From contig OY282558.1 in the NCBI GenBank assembly GCA_958295665.1, forward strand, positions 458,939,995-459,003,994: 64,000 nt of DNA, in the 5' to 3' direction. This stretch comes from Tipula vernalis (Eukaryota > Arthropoda > Insecta > Diptera > Tipulidae). The position numbers and the translations under genes are program-made. Under the pieces are notes generated by a model that saw only the letters and a list, made by a program, of their open reading frames with translations, was not told the origin of the DNA and did not search any database. Below are positions 1-11,900 of the stretch, one piece after another (position 1 is the stretch's first letter; each line of letters opens with the position of its first letter).

Positions 1-2550
1 CAACAAAAACACACAACAAATCGGGATCCATTAATACATTTCAGGGACACAATGATTTTTTTTCTGAATCCGCATCCATATAGGATTTGTATAGAACGAC
101 GAGCACAATATACTTAAATCGGGTTATTGTGTTGTGTTGTTGTAAAAATCATGATCAACGTGCCTTTATACTAACTTAATACATTTTTTTGGGGTGCTCA
201 CATGGATGTGTGTTAGTTTTGTGTTTTATAAAGCGCTTACCCTTATAATAAAATAAATAATAGAACATTTTATTTGAATTTCTATATATATATATGTATA
301 TAAAGGCATTAGAATTGTTGTTGCTTTCCTAAATATTCTACCTAGAGTCGTAGTCTATTGTTCCTCAATTTTTTTGTGATGTGATCGATAAATTCAAAAT
401 TTCAGTACACTGTTATGATGGAACGATCGGAAATTCGATGCAAGAATTTAGATTGGTACAAATACACAGTTGGGATGATAAATTTTTAGTAATAAAAACA
501 GTGACATCTATTGTCGCATCAAGCTTACTAGTATATTTTTACAGTGTACTTACCCCCAATATATACAAAAATAAAAATCCAACAAAACAAATGATATTGA
601 ATTTCTTTTCAATTCATTCATAACAAAAGACTTACATGTACAAGATCGTATTTTAGTTTTTGTGTGTTGAGTTAAATAGTCGCGTGGATAAAAGCGTGGC
701 TCGTATGTCTAGCAAATTATATACAATACGTTATAAAAGCAACAACAATAATTCCCTTATACATAATATTAAGACCGTAGAAGGTAACAATTTTTTTTTT
801 TTATATTTTGTATTTTGGATTATTAATTCCCTCGTCTTATCTCGAATATATCTTCTTATTAATTCGTCTTCTTACGTTTAGTTATTTTTTTGTTTGCTGG
901 ATATCCATTTATTCATCTTTTTGTTTCAGGTCTTATCATCATCATTATAATTATTTTTTATACTTTTGATATAAAAAAAAATATTAATTTTTCGTTTTAT
1001 ATCTATCTGTAAGACAAGATATAAGAGGTCCTATATCATTTCTAATATCACCCAACATAAAATATTGAATTATAGGTTATGAATTCTGTTAAAGATCTGT
1101 TTCTTTTCCAGTCTTTTTTTTGTGCTGGGAAATTATCATTAAATAATAATTTTTTTTTTTTTTTGTGATACTCAGCTTCTCGTAATCTAATCACTTGTGT
1201 TCTTCTTCTTGTTTGTCGTTTTGGCGCGGTGGTGGTGGTGGATTGAATTTGAAACGCGCAGCTATAATTTCGAGACGTTTGTTTGGGAATATAATGATGT
1301 GGAATCTGGATCAATTGATAATACATAAATTTTTTATTTTTTATTTTTTTTTTGTGGTACGCTGCCGTTAATGATGGCAAGAAAAGATTAGATTTTTTGC
1401 CTTACGTTTATATTCATAACGATATAGCGCGCATAAAACTAATATAAATAATATCGCGATGAGGCAATGAGATGTTATCACTTTTTGGTGGTTTTTTATA
1501 AGAATTTTTATTTTTCATTTTTTTTTTACTTTGTGTTTGTGTTGTGTTATCGGCGTGGATAAATTGGGATATAAAATATACACACAATGGATATAATTTA
1601 GCACGGAATGTATGAATGACGATCGTACGAATTATTTATATATTCTTTTGATTTGTGGTTTTAGCTTTTTTCGTTTTTTGGCGGTGTCTTAAGGTAACCT
1701 ATTCTAAGCTCTTGTTATAATCTTAATACTGATTATGGACTATGTGATTTTTATGATGGCGACGAGTTTAGAGCTTGAGAAATTGATAATGAATATTACG
1801 ATATATAGGTTTTATCTTTTATGAGATGTTTATTGTTTTTATTTTATGATGTTTATTATATGTTTAGTGTGTTTCACGTGAAACTAAGCCACTACTACTA
1901 CTTTACTATCCAGCTGACGAAATTCGATCACATAAAATTATTATTACGACAATGAGTTGGAAATGTATAGTGCCACTTGGTATCTGCGGTTCCCGTTATT
2001 GTCAGCTCCGTTCCGATTATGCTTGAAAATTAGATTCGGTAACAGCTTGAAGTTTCAATAGAACTCGAAATCTGGATGGATTTCAAATAGAATCCGAATT
2101 AAATTTGGCATCCGGTTGAGAATTTGATTTCTCTATTTCGATTGCAAATAAATTGGGGAATCCAAAGTTCCGATTTAGAATTTAATTAAATTTTTGGAAT
2201 ATAAATAACTGTCATATAATTAACTGTTTAGGCTCATCCCAATCCATAGTTGAGATGGGGATCATCAAAACCATGAACTGATGTTAAACAGGTTAATCAA
2301 AAATTCGCATGCGTCTATAAGTACAGAAATTTTATTGTCTAACAAAAAATTTATCTTGCCAACGTTTGTACACATTTTGTTTACCACGCTCACCAATCAT
2401 CGATTAATTTACAAGAGTTTATTTTCGGTGAGGAATGCAAATAAAATTAAAAAATTAAACATTTTTGTTGTAGCGTTGGTTTGGTTTCGTGTAAAAAAGA
2501 GCTGCCAATTTCGATCTGTAAGTAGTTGTCCTGAATTTATATACTAAAAA
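1..2550. other. AT-rich non-coding stretch
   Basis: No open frame here resembles a known protein; the longest frames are about 100 codons and low complexity. The stretch is rich in T and A runs, with a short TA microsatellite near 282-300. A perfect 14-bp palindrome, gtttcacgtgaaac, contains a CACGTG E-box at 1871-1884. Around 2030-2170 the sequence repeats variants of 'gaatccgaatt', resembling a worn minisatellite. It may be host intergenic or intronic DNA. Confidence 0.5.
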
Positions 2551-2739
2551 AGGATATTCTCCCTAATTTTTTTTTATTTAAAATAAATTTTATTTATTTA
2601 TTTTATGTAATTACAATCTAGTCTCCTGGACTAATGAGCAATTTGTTTGGTAAATTTAAGTAAATCACATCTTTGTAGTGGATTTTAGATCAGCACAATG
2701 CTGCTTAAACTGACAATCACACCAGCTCTAAAGGTTTGG

Positions 2740-4320
2740 TTCTTTTAAGTCTGCTTACTAAATTCGTGATGCTTAGGAGCTGAGTTGCTTCAATGTTCAC
2801 ATGTTGACGGAGCCTTTCTTCATGTCTCCGTGTTTTTTCCTGTATTTCGTTTAAGATGAGTTTCATTTTAAGGTCCCTATGAAGGTCATTGTTCCTTACA
2901 TATCAAGGTGCATCAACGATGTTCCTTAATACCACATTCTCAAAGCTGAATACCATAAGTCCAAATCGGTTTCAATATTTGCTTATAAAGTAGAAGCTTG
3001 TTGTATGTTGATAAAGAAGAGTCCCTTCCCATCAGCCAATACATTTTTCTGTATTTATGTCTTAATTCTTCACTTTTCTTCTTGACGTGTGCTTTCCATC
3101 GTAGTTTAGCATCCAGGGTAATACCGAGATACTTAGCTGTGTTCGCATGCGGTATTATTTCCCGATTTATGGTAATCGGCATATGTTCGAACCGTCTGTT
3201 TGTAAAGTTGATGTGAACTGATTTAGCTTCATTTAGTTTTATTCTCCATCTTTTTGTCCATTTATATATTTGAGTTATAGCTAATTGTAACTTCTGTGTT
3301 GATTCTTCGTTGCTTTTTCCAACAGCTAAGATCGCCGTATCATCTGCAAAAGTTGCCACTGTGTTGTTTTTCTAATGTAAGAAGATCATAAGTGTATAGT
3401 AGGTATAAAACCGGCCCTAATACACTGCCCTGCGGAACTCCTGCATTGATTTCTTTCAATTCAGAAAATGTATCATCTAACTTAATCCTGAAGAACCTAT
3501 CTTTCAAGAAAGATTCTAGTATCTTAGCAAATTGCATTGGTAGAAGATTCCTTAACTTGTGGTTAAGTCCTTCATGCGACACTCTATCAAACGCTTGTGC
3601 AACGTCTAGAAATACTGTTTAACAAACCGTTTTCTCCTCTAATTCTTTCTCAATTATACTGGTTATTCTGTGTACTTGATCAATTGTTGAGTGTTGGTTG
3701 CGAAAACCGAACTGATGATTTGGGATCAAGTTTTTACTCTCGATTATCGGATTTAATCTTTTTACCAGAAACTTCTCAAAGAGTTTGGACATGACTGGCA
3801 ATAGCGAAATTGGCCTATAAGACGATGTTATGTGTGGTGGTTTCCCAGGTTTTGGGATCATAAAGCTTGGTACACATTTCATTCTAAATGCTGCATTTAT
3901 AAGATTGGTGAGTTTCACCAGAGCTTTCCTTGGCAGTTCTTTTAAGATTTCTGCAGTAATAAGATCGTACCCAGGAGCTTTTTTCGTATTCATATTAGCT
4001 TTTATCTCACGCATGCCTTCTTTTGGTGTTGTGGGTAGAATTTCTTTACTTTCTTGCATAGCTTGTTCAGTTATTATCTCGGCTTCCAACGTTTGGTCTT
4101 CATGTAGCTGGAATATTTTTTGGAGGTGTTCAGCAAATACTCGAGCCTTGTCTTCATTATTTTTAGCCCGTTTCTCACCTGCTATATTTATTGGGGGAAT
4201 CTGCATTATTGGTCTTTTGATTCTTTTGGTTGCTTTCCAAAGAGATAAATAATCAGTACTGTTATCATTAGTTAATTTTCTTAAATAGTTGCTGATTGAT
4301 TCATCCCCCTGCCAGGGGGC
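2740..4320 (-). pseudogene. Jockey copy 1 reverse transcriptase (frameshifted)
   Basis: Three consecutive minus-strand frames together give a Jockey-type RT: 4206-3619 (APGYDLITAEI, SSYRPISLLPVMSKLFEK, NHQFGFRNQHSTIDQVHRI), 3582-3340 (INAGVPQGSVLGPVLY) and 3359-2940 (TFADDTAILAVG, the catalytic FADD box, then NTAKYLGITLD). Further C-terminal residues continue to about 2740. Frames change near 3600 and 3350. The fingers block WKxAxVxxIPKPGKPP has lost its first half (it reads VPSFMIPKPGKPP). The catalytic aspartates of the FADD box remain, but the frameshifts make the enzyme non-functional. The 3' UTR and tail follow at 2740-2570. Confidence 0.9.
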
Positions 4321-4338
4321 AAATGTTTGTTGCTATAC

Positions 4339-4905
4339 TCAAGTGCATGCCCAATTAGTGTGATTATTTACTAGGAATGGGTTTCTTTCTTTCTGAATAA
4401 TTTTTTCACTTAACGTTAGAAGTATTGGTGAATGATCAGAGTTTAAGTCATGGCTTTCATCTACTTGTACATAATTTACAGATATGTTCTTTATTATGAA
4501 GAAATCAATCAGATCTGGCACTTTGTTTGAATCAGTAGGCCAGTCGGTTGGATTTCCAGTTGAGAGGGCTACACAACTGCATTTTCTGATAGCTTTTAGG
4601 AGTTCTTTGCCCTTAGTCGTTGTTAATCTGGATCCCCAGTGGACATTTTTTGCATTAAAGTCTCTTCCAAGTACAAATAATTTTCCTAATTTACTGAGCA
4701 ACTCGAGATAATCTTTTTCTTTCATTGAGTGCTTCGGTGGGCAGTAAATTCTAGCAACACAAATAGAACTACTTTTGGATTTGACAATAACAGCAATTGT
4801 TTGTATTTCTTCCGTTTCATATTTTAACTCCTCATAGTGATGAATACTATTTCTAATTATAACAGCACTACCTCCTGTTGCATCAGTCCATTGGCATTCC
4901 AACAT
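4339..4905 (-). pseudogene. Jockey copy 1 endonuclease domain (ORF2 start missing)
   Basis: The frame encodes the C-terminal two-thirds of an APE-type endonuclease, the domain that nicks genomic DNA to start target-primed reverse transcription. Visible landmarks are GGSAVIIR, RIYCPP, DFNAKNVHWGSRLTTTKGK (metal-binding core), the TDWPTDSNKVPDLIDFF block, and the terminal SDHSPI catalytic His motif. The residue before DFNAK is Arg where relatives carry Gly. The N-terminal part, which should contain the first catalytic Asn/Glu motifs, is absent, so the protein cannot be functional. The RT follows downstream on the same strand after a short linker readable through 4320-4210. Confidence 0.88.
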
Positions 4906-5027
4906 AAGATTCTAAGATCATTGGCCATTTTTCTGTTTAGAGATGGCTCCCTTAGTGCTGTACTCTAGTTTCTGTAATCGCTCATCAAATGTATTTAGTA
5001 TGCTTAAAATTAATTTAAATGTTTGAC

Positions 5028-5344
5028 TTATATCGTCATTTTGAGCAGTTTTTTTGGATTTCCGTTGCTCATTATATAAACTTGGATTTTTAGCTCAATA
5101 GCAACGCTGCATCCTCTGTAGTTAGCCGGATGGTTTTCTCCACAGTGAACGCATTTAGGTTGCACATTTTGAGCTTTTACACAATCTTTGGTATGATGTT
5201 TACCTAAACATTTGACACACCTAGGTTCCCTGTTGCAATATTTTTGTGTATGTCCATAGGCTTGACATTGTTTACATTGTGGTATAAGCTTAGATCTTCT
5301 TAGAGGCTGAATAACCACTTTGCATTCCAATATGTACTTATTTG
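5028..5344 (-). pseudogene. Jockey copy 1 ORF1 zinc-knuckle region
   Basis: About 100 codons carry three CCHC-type knuckles: CKQCQAYGHTQKYC, CVKCLGKHHTKDC and CVHCGENHPANYRGC. The second and third have the shortened or lengthened spacing typical of Jockey, R1 and I-group Gag proteins. The knuckles bind nucleic acid and act in RNA packaging and target priming. Residual Gag-like sequence continues to about 4920, followed abruptly by the middle of the endonuclease, which shows an internal deletion. Upstream, 5420-5620 holds a further Gag-like stretch in another frame. The call is secure from the cysteine and histidine pattern; the gene is a frameshifted remnant. Confidence 0.85.
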
Positions 5345-5700
5345 ATAAATTTTTTCGATATCTTCATCAGTTGCCTTAAATCCTTTTGCTTTCAGGTAAT
5401 CAATTATTTTATTAAGAATTTAATTTGTCTGTCTGTAATCAGTTGATTTTTCGGCATTTTTTATAGACAAATATATTAATTGTTCATGGCAATCCCAATA
5501 TTTTCGATTTGGTAAATCAGAAAAATACAAAGGCCAATCGCTCATAATATATCTACTGAAAAAAAATAGAAATATCTTCCCCCCTCCCCGTAATTTTGGC
5601 TGAAGGCCCAAAGCATCCATACAATTGTAACATTCAGTTGCTTGATTATTTTGTTGGCTTCAACTAATGCATTATTAGCTTTACACAATTCATTGTGAAG

Positions 5701-6000
5701 CTATACTTCGTTTGTAGAATGAGTGTTGTGGCTACTGGCCCCAATGGAGGGACTACCGCCTCTTATTGGAGAATATGCCACTTTGTTACTCCTCTGGAAG
5801 GAATGTGAATTATCTTTTTCTGTTTCACTCAATTGAGCTTGTTTATTCACCAACATGTCTTGGGATTGGTTAAAATAATTGTAGTATAGCAATGGCTGGT
5901 CTTCCCCAGAATCCATGAGACTGACCTCCGAAGAGGGTGGATTTACCTGAGCAACAGGTGTACCACCTGGGGTATTAGTTTCCATATTTGTTCTGCTCAT
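5701..6000 (-). pseudogene. Jockey copy 1 ORF1 (Gag) N-terminal part
   Basis: An ATG at 6000 opens a 99-codon frame beginning MSRTNMETN, rich in Pro, Ser and Gln as expected for the disordered N-terminus of Jockey-type Gag proteins. It directly follows the 5' leader and precedes, after frame breaks, another Gag stretch (5620-5420) and the zinc-knuckle part (5330-5028). The Gag would package the element's RNA. Assignment rests on position more than on a conserved motif here. The frame stops at 5701, so the protein is broken. Confidence 0.65.
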
Positions 6001-6340
6001 TGCTCATTTATAGTGTACTGCACTCGCCTCTAGTATTTCACCGGTGCTTCACATCGTTGCCCGGGTGTTACCACGTGGAGGTATACTAGACATATTTGGT
6101 AGTTTCTACATAGTCGCAGCGTTGGAATATAGACCACGAGGTACTTGGCTATAGACGGTCAACCCCTTCCTATTGAGATGCATCCAACACCCATTATCTC
6201 TAATTTATGTCATATTTGGTTTTTTGAATACATAGTGGGTACAAACAACAAACAATAAGTAAAACCTTTATCCATCCAATCATAATACGAATCAAATAGT
6301 TTTCGCTGGATATTTTTAATTTTTATATATGTAATAAATA

Positions 6341-6376
6341 AGAGAGAGAGAGAGAGAGATTGAGAGACGGAGAGAA
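6341..6376. repeat. GA dinucleotide microsatellite
   Basis: A pure (GA)n run at 6341-6359 is followed by an imperfect extension (ttgagagacggagag). It lies just upstream of the Jockey copy 1 insertion site. Confidence 0.9.
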
Positions 6377-6625
6377 ACAGAAAACATCTAATAACAATCG
6401 ATACTTATTACCTTCTCTCCCTTCTCCACCTCTCTTCAAATCAGGCAAATATTACGACGATACAAGATTATTATTTGACCCCGGTGGAGCCAGTCAAATT
6501 TTAAATTTTCATTTTTGGAAAATAGAATTGACATTAATCGATTCACTATACCGAATTTAACTGTGAGTGACCGAGAATTATTTTCATAATCTTCCAAGAC
6601 TCGCCACCAAAGGTGTAGAGCAACT

Positions 6626-6856
6626 TTAATATTTTGATGTTAAAAACAGTTCAGACTTTAATATCGACTCTATTTCAATCAACAGCTTTGCCATCTCGTC
6701 ATATAGGTAGCTATGTTGTAACTGACAATTCTTTTCTCTGGATGGGTAGAAGGTGGATATCTTACAGAGACAATTAGAAATTGGTTGGTTGCACCCAACG
6801 ATGATTGTTTGAAGTGGGTCACTCATCAGCTGCTCCTGAAGTGTGGTTTTCCTCAC
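6626..6856 (-). pseudogene. BEL/Pao integrase C-terminal fragment
   Basis: A 76-codon frame contains YDEMAKLLIEIESILKSELF, which matches the BEL/Pao integrase segment 'L..EIE.ILNSRPL' downstream of the DDE core. The preceding MRKTTLQEQLMSD resembles the segment just before the core, implying that the catalytic core between them is deleted. Placement and orientation agree with the RT fragment upstream on the minus strand. It is a small, non-functional remnant. Confidence 0.65.
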
Positions 6857-7739
6857 GTAAATTGTACAAATATGAATAATTTATTTAACTAAATTATGAC
6901 AGCTTAAGATCCGGCACGTTTAGCGTTTCTTACGGATCATTAAAAGCTGCTCTGCATGGTGTTACCAAAGTGCATTTTGTAAAAAAATGCTGAAAATGTA
7001 GTAACTAGGCAGAATGACTTACTTGAGTACTTTATTCTGCCCATCATCGATAAATGTCTTTAAACACTTTAATTTATTGATTGAAGAAAGTGGTTCCGGG
7101 CGCTTCAAATTTCGAAATTTGGATGCAAAATAATTTCCTTGAACGTCAACGAATCTTATCACGTTTATGAACATTTCCTATGTCCGGGGCTGTTTTCTCA
7201 TTCTTGCTCGGATAATCTGACTTTAATAATAAACCGATGCAGAATAGCAAGAGTTTTTAGAAATTCGGGCTAGCTTGAATCAAAGGAGTTTCTCTCAATA
7301 AATACTGACGGTTGTAACAATGATGGAGCCAATCCAAGGCGATTCTGGAATCGGACTAAGCATGGATTTTTTCAATTTTTATCTCTAAGGCTTGATAAGT
7401 TTTGTCAAAAGTACTACAGTACACAGCTCCAGACAGGGTATTGTTCTTTTAATAACCGGTGCTACCTTGGTATTGGCTGAAGTTAGAAAAACCTTTATTA
7501 AGGTGTATATACATCTAAAATACAACACAGCAGCAAAAGCCTCATCGAAAGGTTAATTCATTCAGATAATTCAGGAAGCTCAATTAGTTTAATTTTATTG
7601 GTTGATACATATAGCGAGTAATTCTTATACTTTGCAGATCTAGTTTTGCTATGAATTAAAAATCATCTTCAGATCTAGCCATACACGTTAAAATATCATT
7701 TTTATTTGTACGATGACTGAAGCTAACCATCTTAATATT

Positions 7740-8139
7740 GGTCGTTTGGTTGCTACTAGCTCACCTTTTAAGATCACTTGAACGCGAAAGCTATTATTAA
7801 ATGGATTCTTCATAAGAACCTGGTCTTCAGGCAAATTTTCAATTATTGGTGGAGAAGCCCATTTTCGTAAAGGGAATCCAGATTCAGACTGTTTTAAGAT
7901 TATTGATGCGCGCTTAGAATCTTCGCCTCTTCTATTGAATTCACACCGGTCATAATATCATCGACATATATGTCTTCTCTGCACCGCTTAACTCCTTCAG
8001 GAAATTTAACACTGTTTTCGTCTGCTGCCTGATGTAAGCTTCCGGTTGCAAGAAATGAAGCTGGCCCCACTACAAAGATTACCATTTTAAGTTTGTTTGC
8101 CTTAACTTGATCAGATGGGTTGTTTATCCATAATATCAT
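7740..8139 (-). pseudogene. BEL/Pao reverse transcriptase fragment
   Basis: The 79-codon frame 8139-7900 reads KMVIFVVGPASFLATGSL, then KFPEGVKRCREDIYVDDIMTG, matching the BEL RT region that leads to the catalytic YVDD box (IYVDDIMTG). The next frame, 7900-7740, continues with GFPLRKWAS and EDQVLMKN, a conserved BEL block after the palm. The catalytic YVDD is intact, but a frame break separates the two halves and the N-terminal fingers are unreadable. Confidence 0.85.
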
Positions 8140-8449
8140 TTGATATGTTTAACCTTCTGGAGCAATCAGAATCTTCATTCAATATTCAGCAGAACATTCG
8201 CTTGAACGGAAATACCTTTGGCTAAGTAAACTGAAGATATTACCATAGTAATAATTAGATGCGCATTTGCATTCATGCAAACCCAATCCCATAACAACAA
8301 ACCATGTCTGACCTACCACTAGAAAGGATTATACTATCAAGGCCTTTTAAAATAACTGAGGGAAATTTTTCAGTATTTTCCTAAAAGTAAGACAATTTAT
8401 AAATTTGGTTTGCATTTAGTCGGCGTAAGGCGCCCGGTGTACCGCAATT

Positions 8450-8915
8450 GTGAATTTAATAGTTGATGCTATGGACACAACTCGTGAGATAATCATATGA
8501 TTTCGCGAAATTGGCCGACTGTTAATCGAATTGGATGGCTAGGTCGTGTGATTTAATACCGTTAATTTTTTTTCTTTTGGGCTATGTTAAAGACAAAGTT
8601 TACGCCGATGCAGTAGCAACGATTCAAACACTAAAAGACAATATAAGAGCTGTTATTCGCAAAATAGGGCCGGAATTGTGCGTAAAAGTGATGGGAAATT
8701 TATCCAAAAGATCCAGAACCGAGGGGTCATTTGACAGATACGATTTTTCTTTGAAAAGTATTACAACAATGCCACCGTCAAATATATCACAAAGGTATTA
8801 TTTGCTTTGTGGTTGTGAACGGAAAATTAACCGAATCCAATTTCTCTTTATAGATAATCCATTTAATACGCACTTTACGCGCATGAACTTAGAAGGTCAT
8901 GACGGATAAGAAATC
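8450..8915 (+). pseudogene. Tc1/mariner-superfamily transposase, C-terminal fragment
   Basis: The frame starting at 8535 reads RSCDLIPLIFFLLGYVKDKVYAD, then TIQTLKDNIRAVIRKIGPELCVKV, a pattern common in insect Tc1/mariner (IS630) transposases, where the block is normally SCDLTPLD(Y/F)FLWGYVK. The Asp of 'PLD', the last catalytic acidic residue, reads Ile here. Just upstream, 8470-8530 holds TTREII and NWP matching the segment before it, in shifted frames. Only the last third of the protein is present and no terminal inverted repeats were identified. The second half (FDRYDFSLKSI onward) is diverged. Confidence 0.75.
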
Positions 8916-8919
8916 TCAC

Positions 8920-11900
8920 AGGAATCTGAATATTTTCTCAAATGTGTAGTATAGCCGAGTTATTGGCACTTAAAATCAAGATATGTAGCTTTACGTCAAC
9001 AAATTTGTCACCGTAAACTTACAGAGCTCTACATTTATAGAGTGTAGTTATATTTTGTGAATAACATTTTAGTACTAATCGGAAATTTTACGGTTATAGA
9101 GCGAAATTACATTGTGTGAATAGGGGCAAAATCATTTTCTTATAGTTTGAGGTATACTTGCTATGAAAAAGGAGTGGGCCTACTAATTTTTGTCACAGAT
9201 ATTTTTGTGCGGGTTATCTTGTTTTGATTTTGTAATCAATGCTTGATTTTATATTATTACAAATTGGCTGCAGAAACGAACGCCACAAACGAATGATAAG
9301 GAAGCAATTTTGGCGGTCTGCGATATTAAAATCCAGGCATTTGTCATTATCGTCATTTTATCGATTCACTTTCCTTGCTCCTCAACATTTACTTACAGGC
9401 GGGTTATATGAAGGTATTGAACTTTTTTAGACAATTCACAATCAGCGTTATCCAAAAAGAACCAAAAATAAGTCATATGAATACCTACATACAGCTTATT
9501 CAAATAATTAGCTCAAATTAAAGGAGTGTGAATCGACAATTTCGAAACGACTCTAATTTATTGAAACGTTCAATTTGTAGTAGTTTCAACGAATAAATAC
9601 AGCCCACATTGAAACACCAATATTGGCGTCTTGAATCTGCTACTGTGAAATTAAAATTATATTCGTTTGATACACAGAAGCTACAATAATGGCATCAAGC
9701 TCCATGTCATAGAATTCGATAAATTTTAATTTTACGACACAGTTTTATGTAATCCGGAAATTATGTATAATAACACAAGACGAACTAAAATCCTAATCTA
9801 GATCCATGGGATCATGCCAATTATATAATTTTAAATCAAACAACCTTGGTTTTTACAGTAAAAATTCTCAAAGAAAAAAAAACTGTTTAGTATAAAAGAT
9901 AAATTTAATCGATTTTTTACGATTTGTGTCTCGAGTCAATCTATAATTTTTTTTATCCGCATACATAGTAAATTTGTTGCAATAAAAATGCATCGCGCGG
10001 TAGGTCTAAAACTATCTTTTATTTTTTGGGGCTCAAATAAAAAACTAAAATCAAAATTCAATTAGTTAACGAGTTAGCGAATATAAATATTATTGAGATC
10101 CACCTTTTTGTTGTTTTTTTTATACCCCAAACTAAAAATAGGTATAAAAAAACCAAAAACTGTTATCACATAATTAAAAATGCAACTCTTCGCGATTTAG
10201 GAAAACTATAACAATTTTAAATAATTAGCGATAAGTATAGTTTTGACTTTTTTTGCTATAATTTAAATTTGGGTGAACACTAATATATTTATATAGATGT
10301 CGACCACCCAGAAATATTATATTTAGAGTTGTGGTATGGGATTAACCCGAAATAACACAACAAAACATCAAAATAATATCCACCTCCGTTTTGTATTTAT
10401 TAGAAACCCATCTTCATCAAAGTCTTGTTAAGATAAATTTTGTGTATGGCTTGTTACTAGAAACAAAAAAAAAATAATTTTGTGGTTAAAGGATAAAATG
10501 ACCGCGAGGACGATTTTAATTTATGTACGAAAGTATCCCGAAATCAGTAGGAAATAAATTTGTTCTATTTTTCGATTCTATGTACAATCATATATAGACC
10601 ACACGTGTATTTACAAAAAAAAAAAGGATCCTAACAAGTAGCTAATAACCGCACGGCCGCCTAATTTGTTTATAATTGGATGTAGTCCTGAAACAAAGTA
10701 CAACAACAAAAAACTAATATTTGGACTAAACTGCTGCAATCGTCGACTAATTTAACTTTCCCTAATCAATCATGTACACTGTGACTTATCCAAATATTTT
10801 TAAGACGAATGGATTATTATTAATTTGTGAAGATGCGATGATGATGTTGATAGCTGACCACTTGCTGTGTTACGACTGTATCAAATAACAAACAAAGTAT
10901 GTTTTATTAATTTATTATCGTAATCTAAATGTATGTCAATTAATTCGAAAAAAAAAACATTTTTTCCTTCTTAATAAAACGTCTAGCCGCGTCAAACTCA
11001 AGAAGAGTAAGAATAAAACCTGTCATCAAATACAACAACAATCGTAATTATTATTATAATAAATAATAATCATCACATGATTAAAATAAAATTAATTTGG
11101 TTTTATATTGTACATATTTACAAAAACAAAAATGTTTATTTTTAAATTAAAATTAATAGACAAATAGTTATGGTGACCACCCCAGGGTATTTCTTTACCT
11201 CTTTCGTTTTTTAATCGTTTCAAGATTTGTATATCATCTCGAATGTATGTACATACGAGTACATATAGAATGAAAGTAGTTTAAGTATGTTGTCATAATT
11301 TAATTTGATTTTAATTTGTTTATTTTATAATCCTCTCGCTGTCTTTTATAAATATAAAAAAGGATATAAATCATTAGAGAGATAATTTTATTGGATTAAA
11401 ATACAAATAAAAAAATATTTTTGTTGTTTTTTGTGTGATTTCGTTTTATTAGTGTGGCGTCTTCTTGAGACGAGATTTTTTATTTTTTTTTTTTTTATTA
11501 AAGAAATATTTTAAGTAGTAAACGTGATATGTTAATATAATATGTTTCGTATATGTTATTTTAAGCTGCTCTTAATCCTCTTGCATATACATATCGTTTA
11601 ATTAGAAAGCATTTAGTTAATATGTATATTGGATTAAAGTCTTAAATCGGGCGACTTCTTTAATAAGCAACACTCGGATTTGGGGAATTTTTAATCGAAT
11701 TGTTAATTAATTTATTGCCAAGTTTTTTTTTTTTCTTTGAATTGGTGTTTACTTTGTTAAGTAACTCCTTTGAATATAATCACTTTATTTGTTCTTAGAT
11801 ATATTTTTTGGCAATTTTATCTTAAATTCTGAACAAATGACTCATTCAAATTTCAAAGAAGAGTAGCTCTTTACTTGTTTTGCAGTAGTTGGTCGGTGTA

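Larger units (their letters stand above)
2570..6199 (-). mobile_element. Jockey-clade non-LTR retrotransposon, copy 1 (degenerate)
   Basis: On the minus strand the order is 5' leader (about 6199-6001), Gag-like ORF1 with zinc knuckles (6000-5000), endonuclease (4905-4339), reverse transcriptase (about 4320-2740), and a short 3' UTR ending in an A-rich tail (poly-T on the plus strand near 2568-2580). This is the Jockey plan of ORF1, then APE-type endonuclease plus RT, with no RNase H. A candidate target-site duplication 'ctaattt' lies at 2563-2569 and 6200-6206; it is short and runs into the tail, so it is tentative. Frameshifts break both ORFs, and about 80 residues are missing from the endonuclease N-terminus, so the copy is dead. 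It is clearly related to, but diverged from, the second Jockey element at 31114-36490. Confidence 0.9.
6620..8150 (-). mobile_element. BEL/Pao LTR-retrotransposon relic
   Basis: The minus strand carries pieces of a BEL/Pao pol in the right order: RT core (8139 down to about 7740), RNase H-like scraps around 7450-7250, and the C-terminal end of integrase (6856-6626). No LTRs were found. Stop codons and frameshifts are frequent and the integrase core is missing, so this is an old, internally deleted copy. Three other BEL-like relics in the window (17440-17735, 43690-49800, 51880-57760) lie on the plus strand. Confidence 0.82.

Noticed and set aside
1048..1380. 110-codon minus frame
   Set aside because: Lys/Thr/Gln-rich product of T-runs, no similarity and no supporting context.
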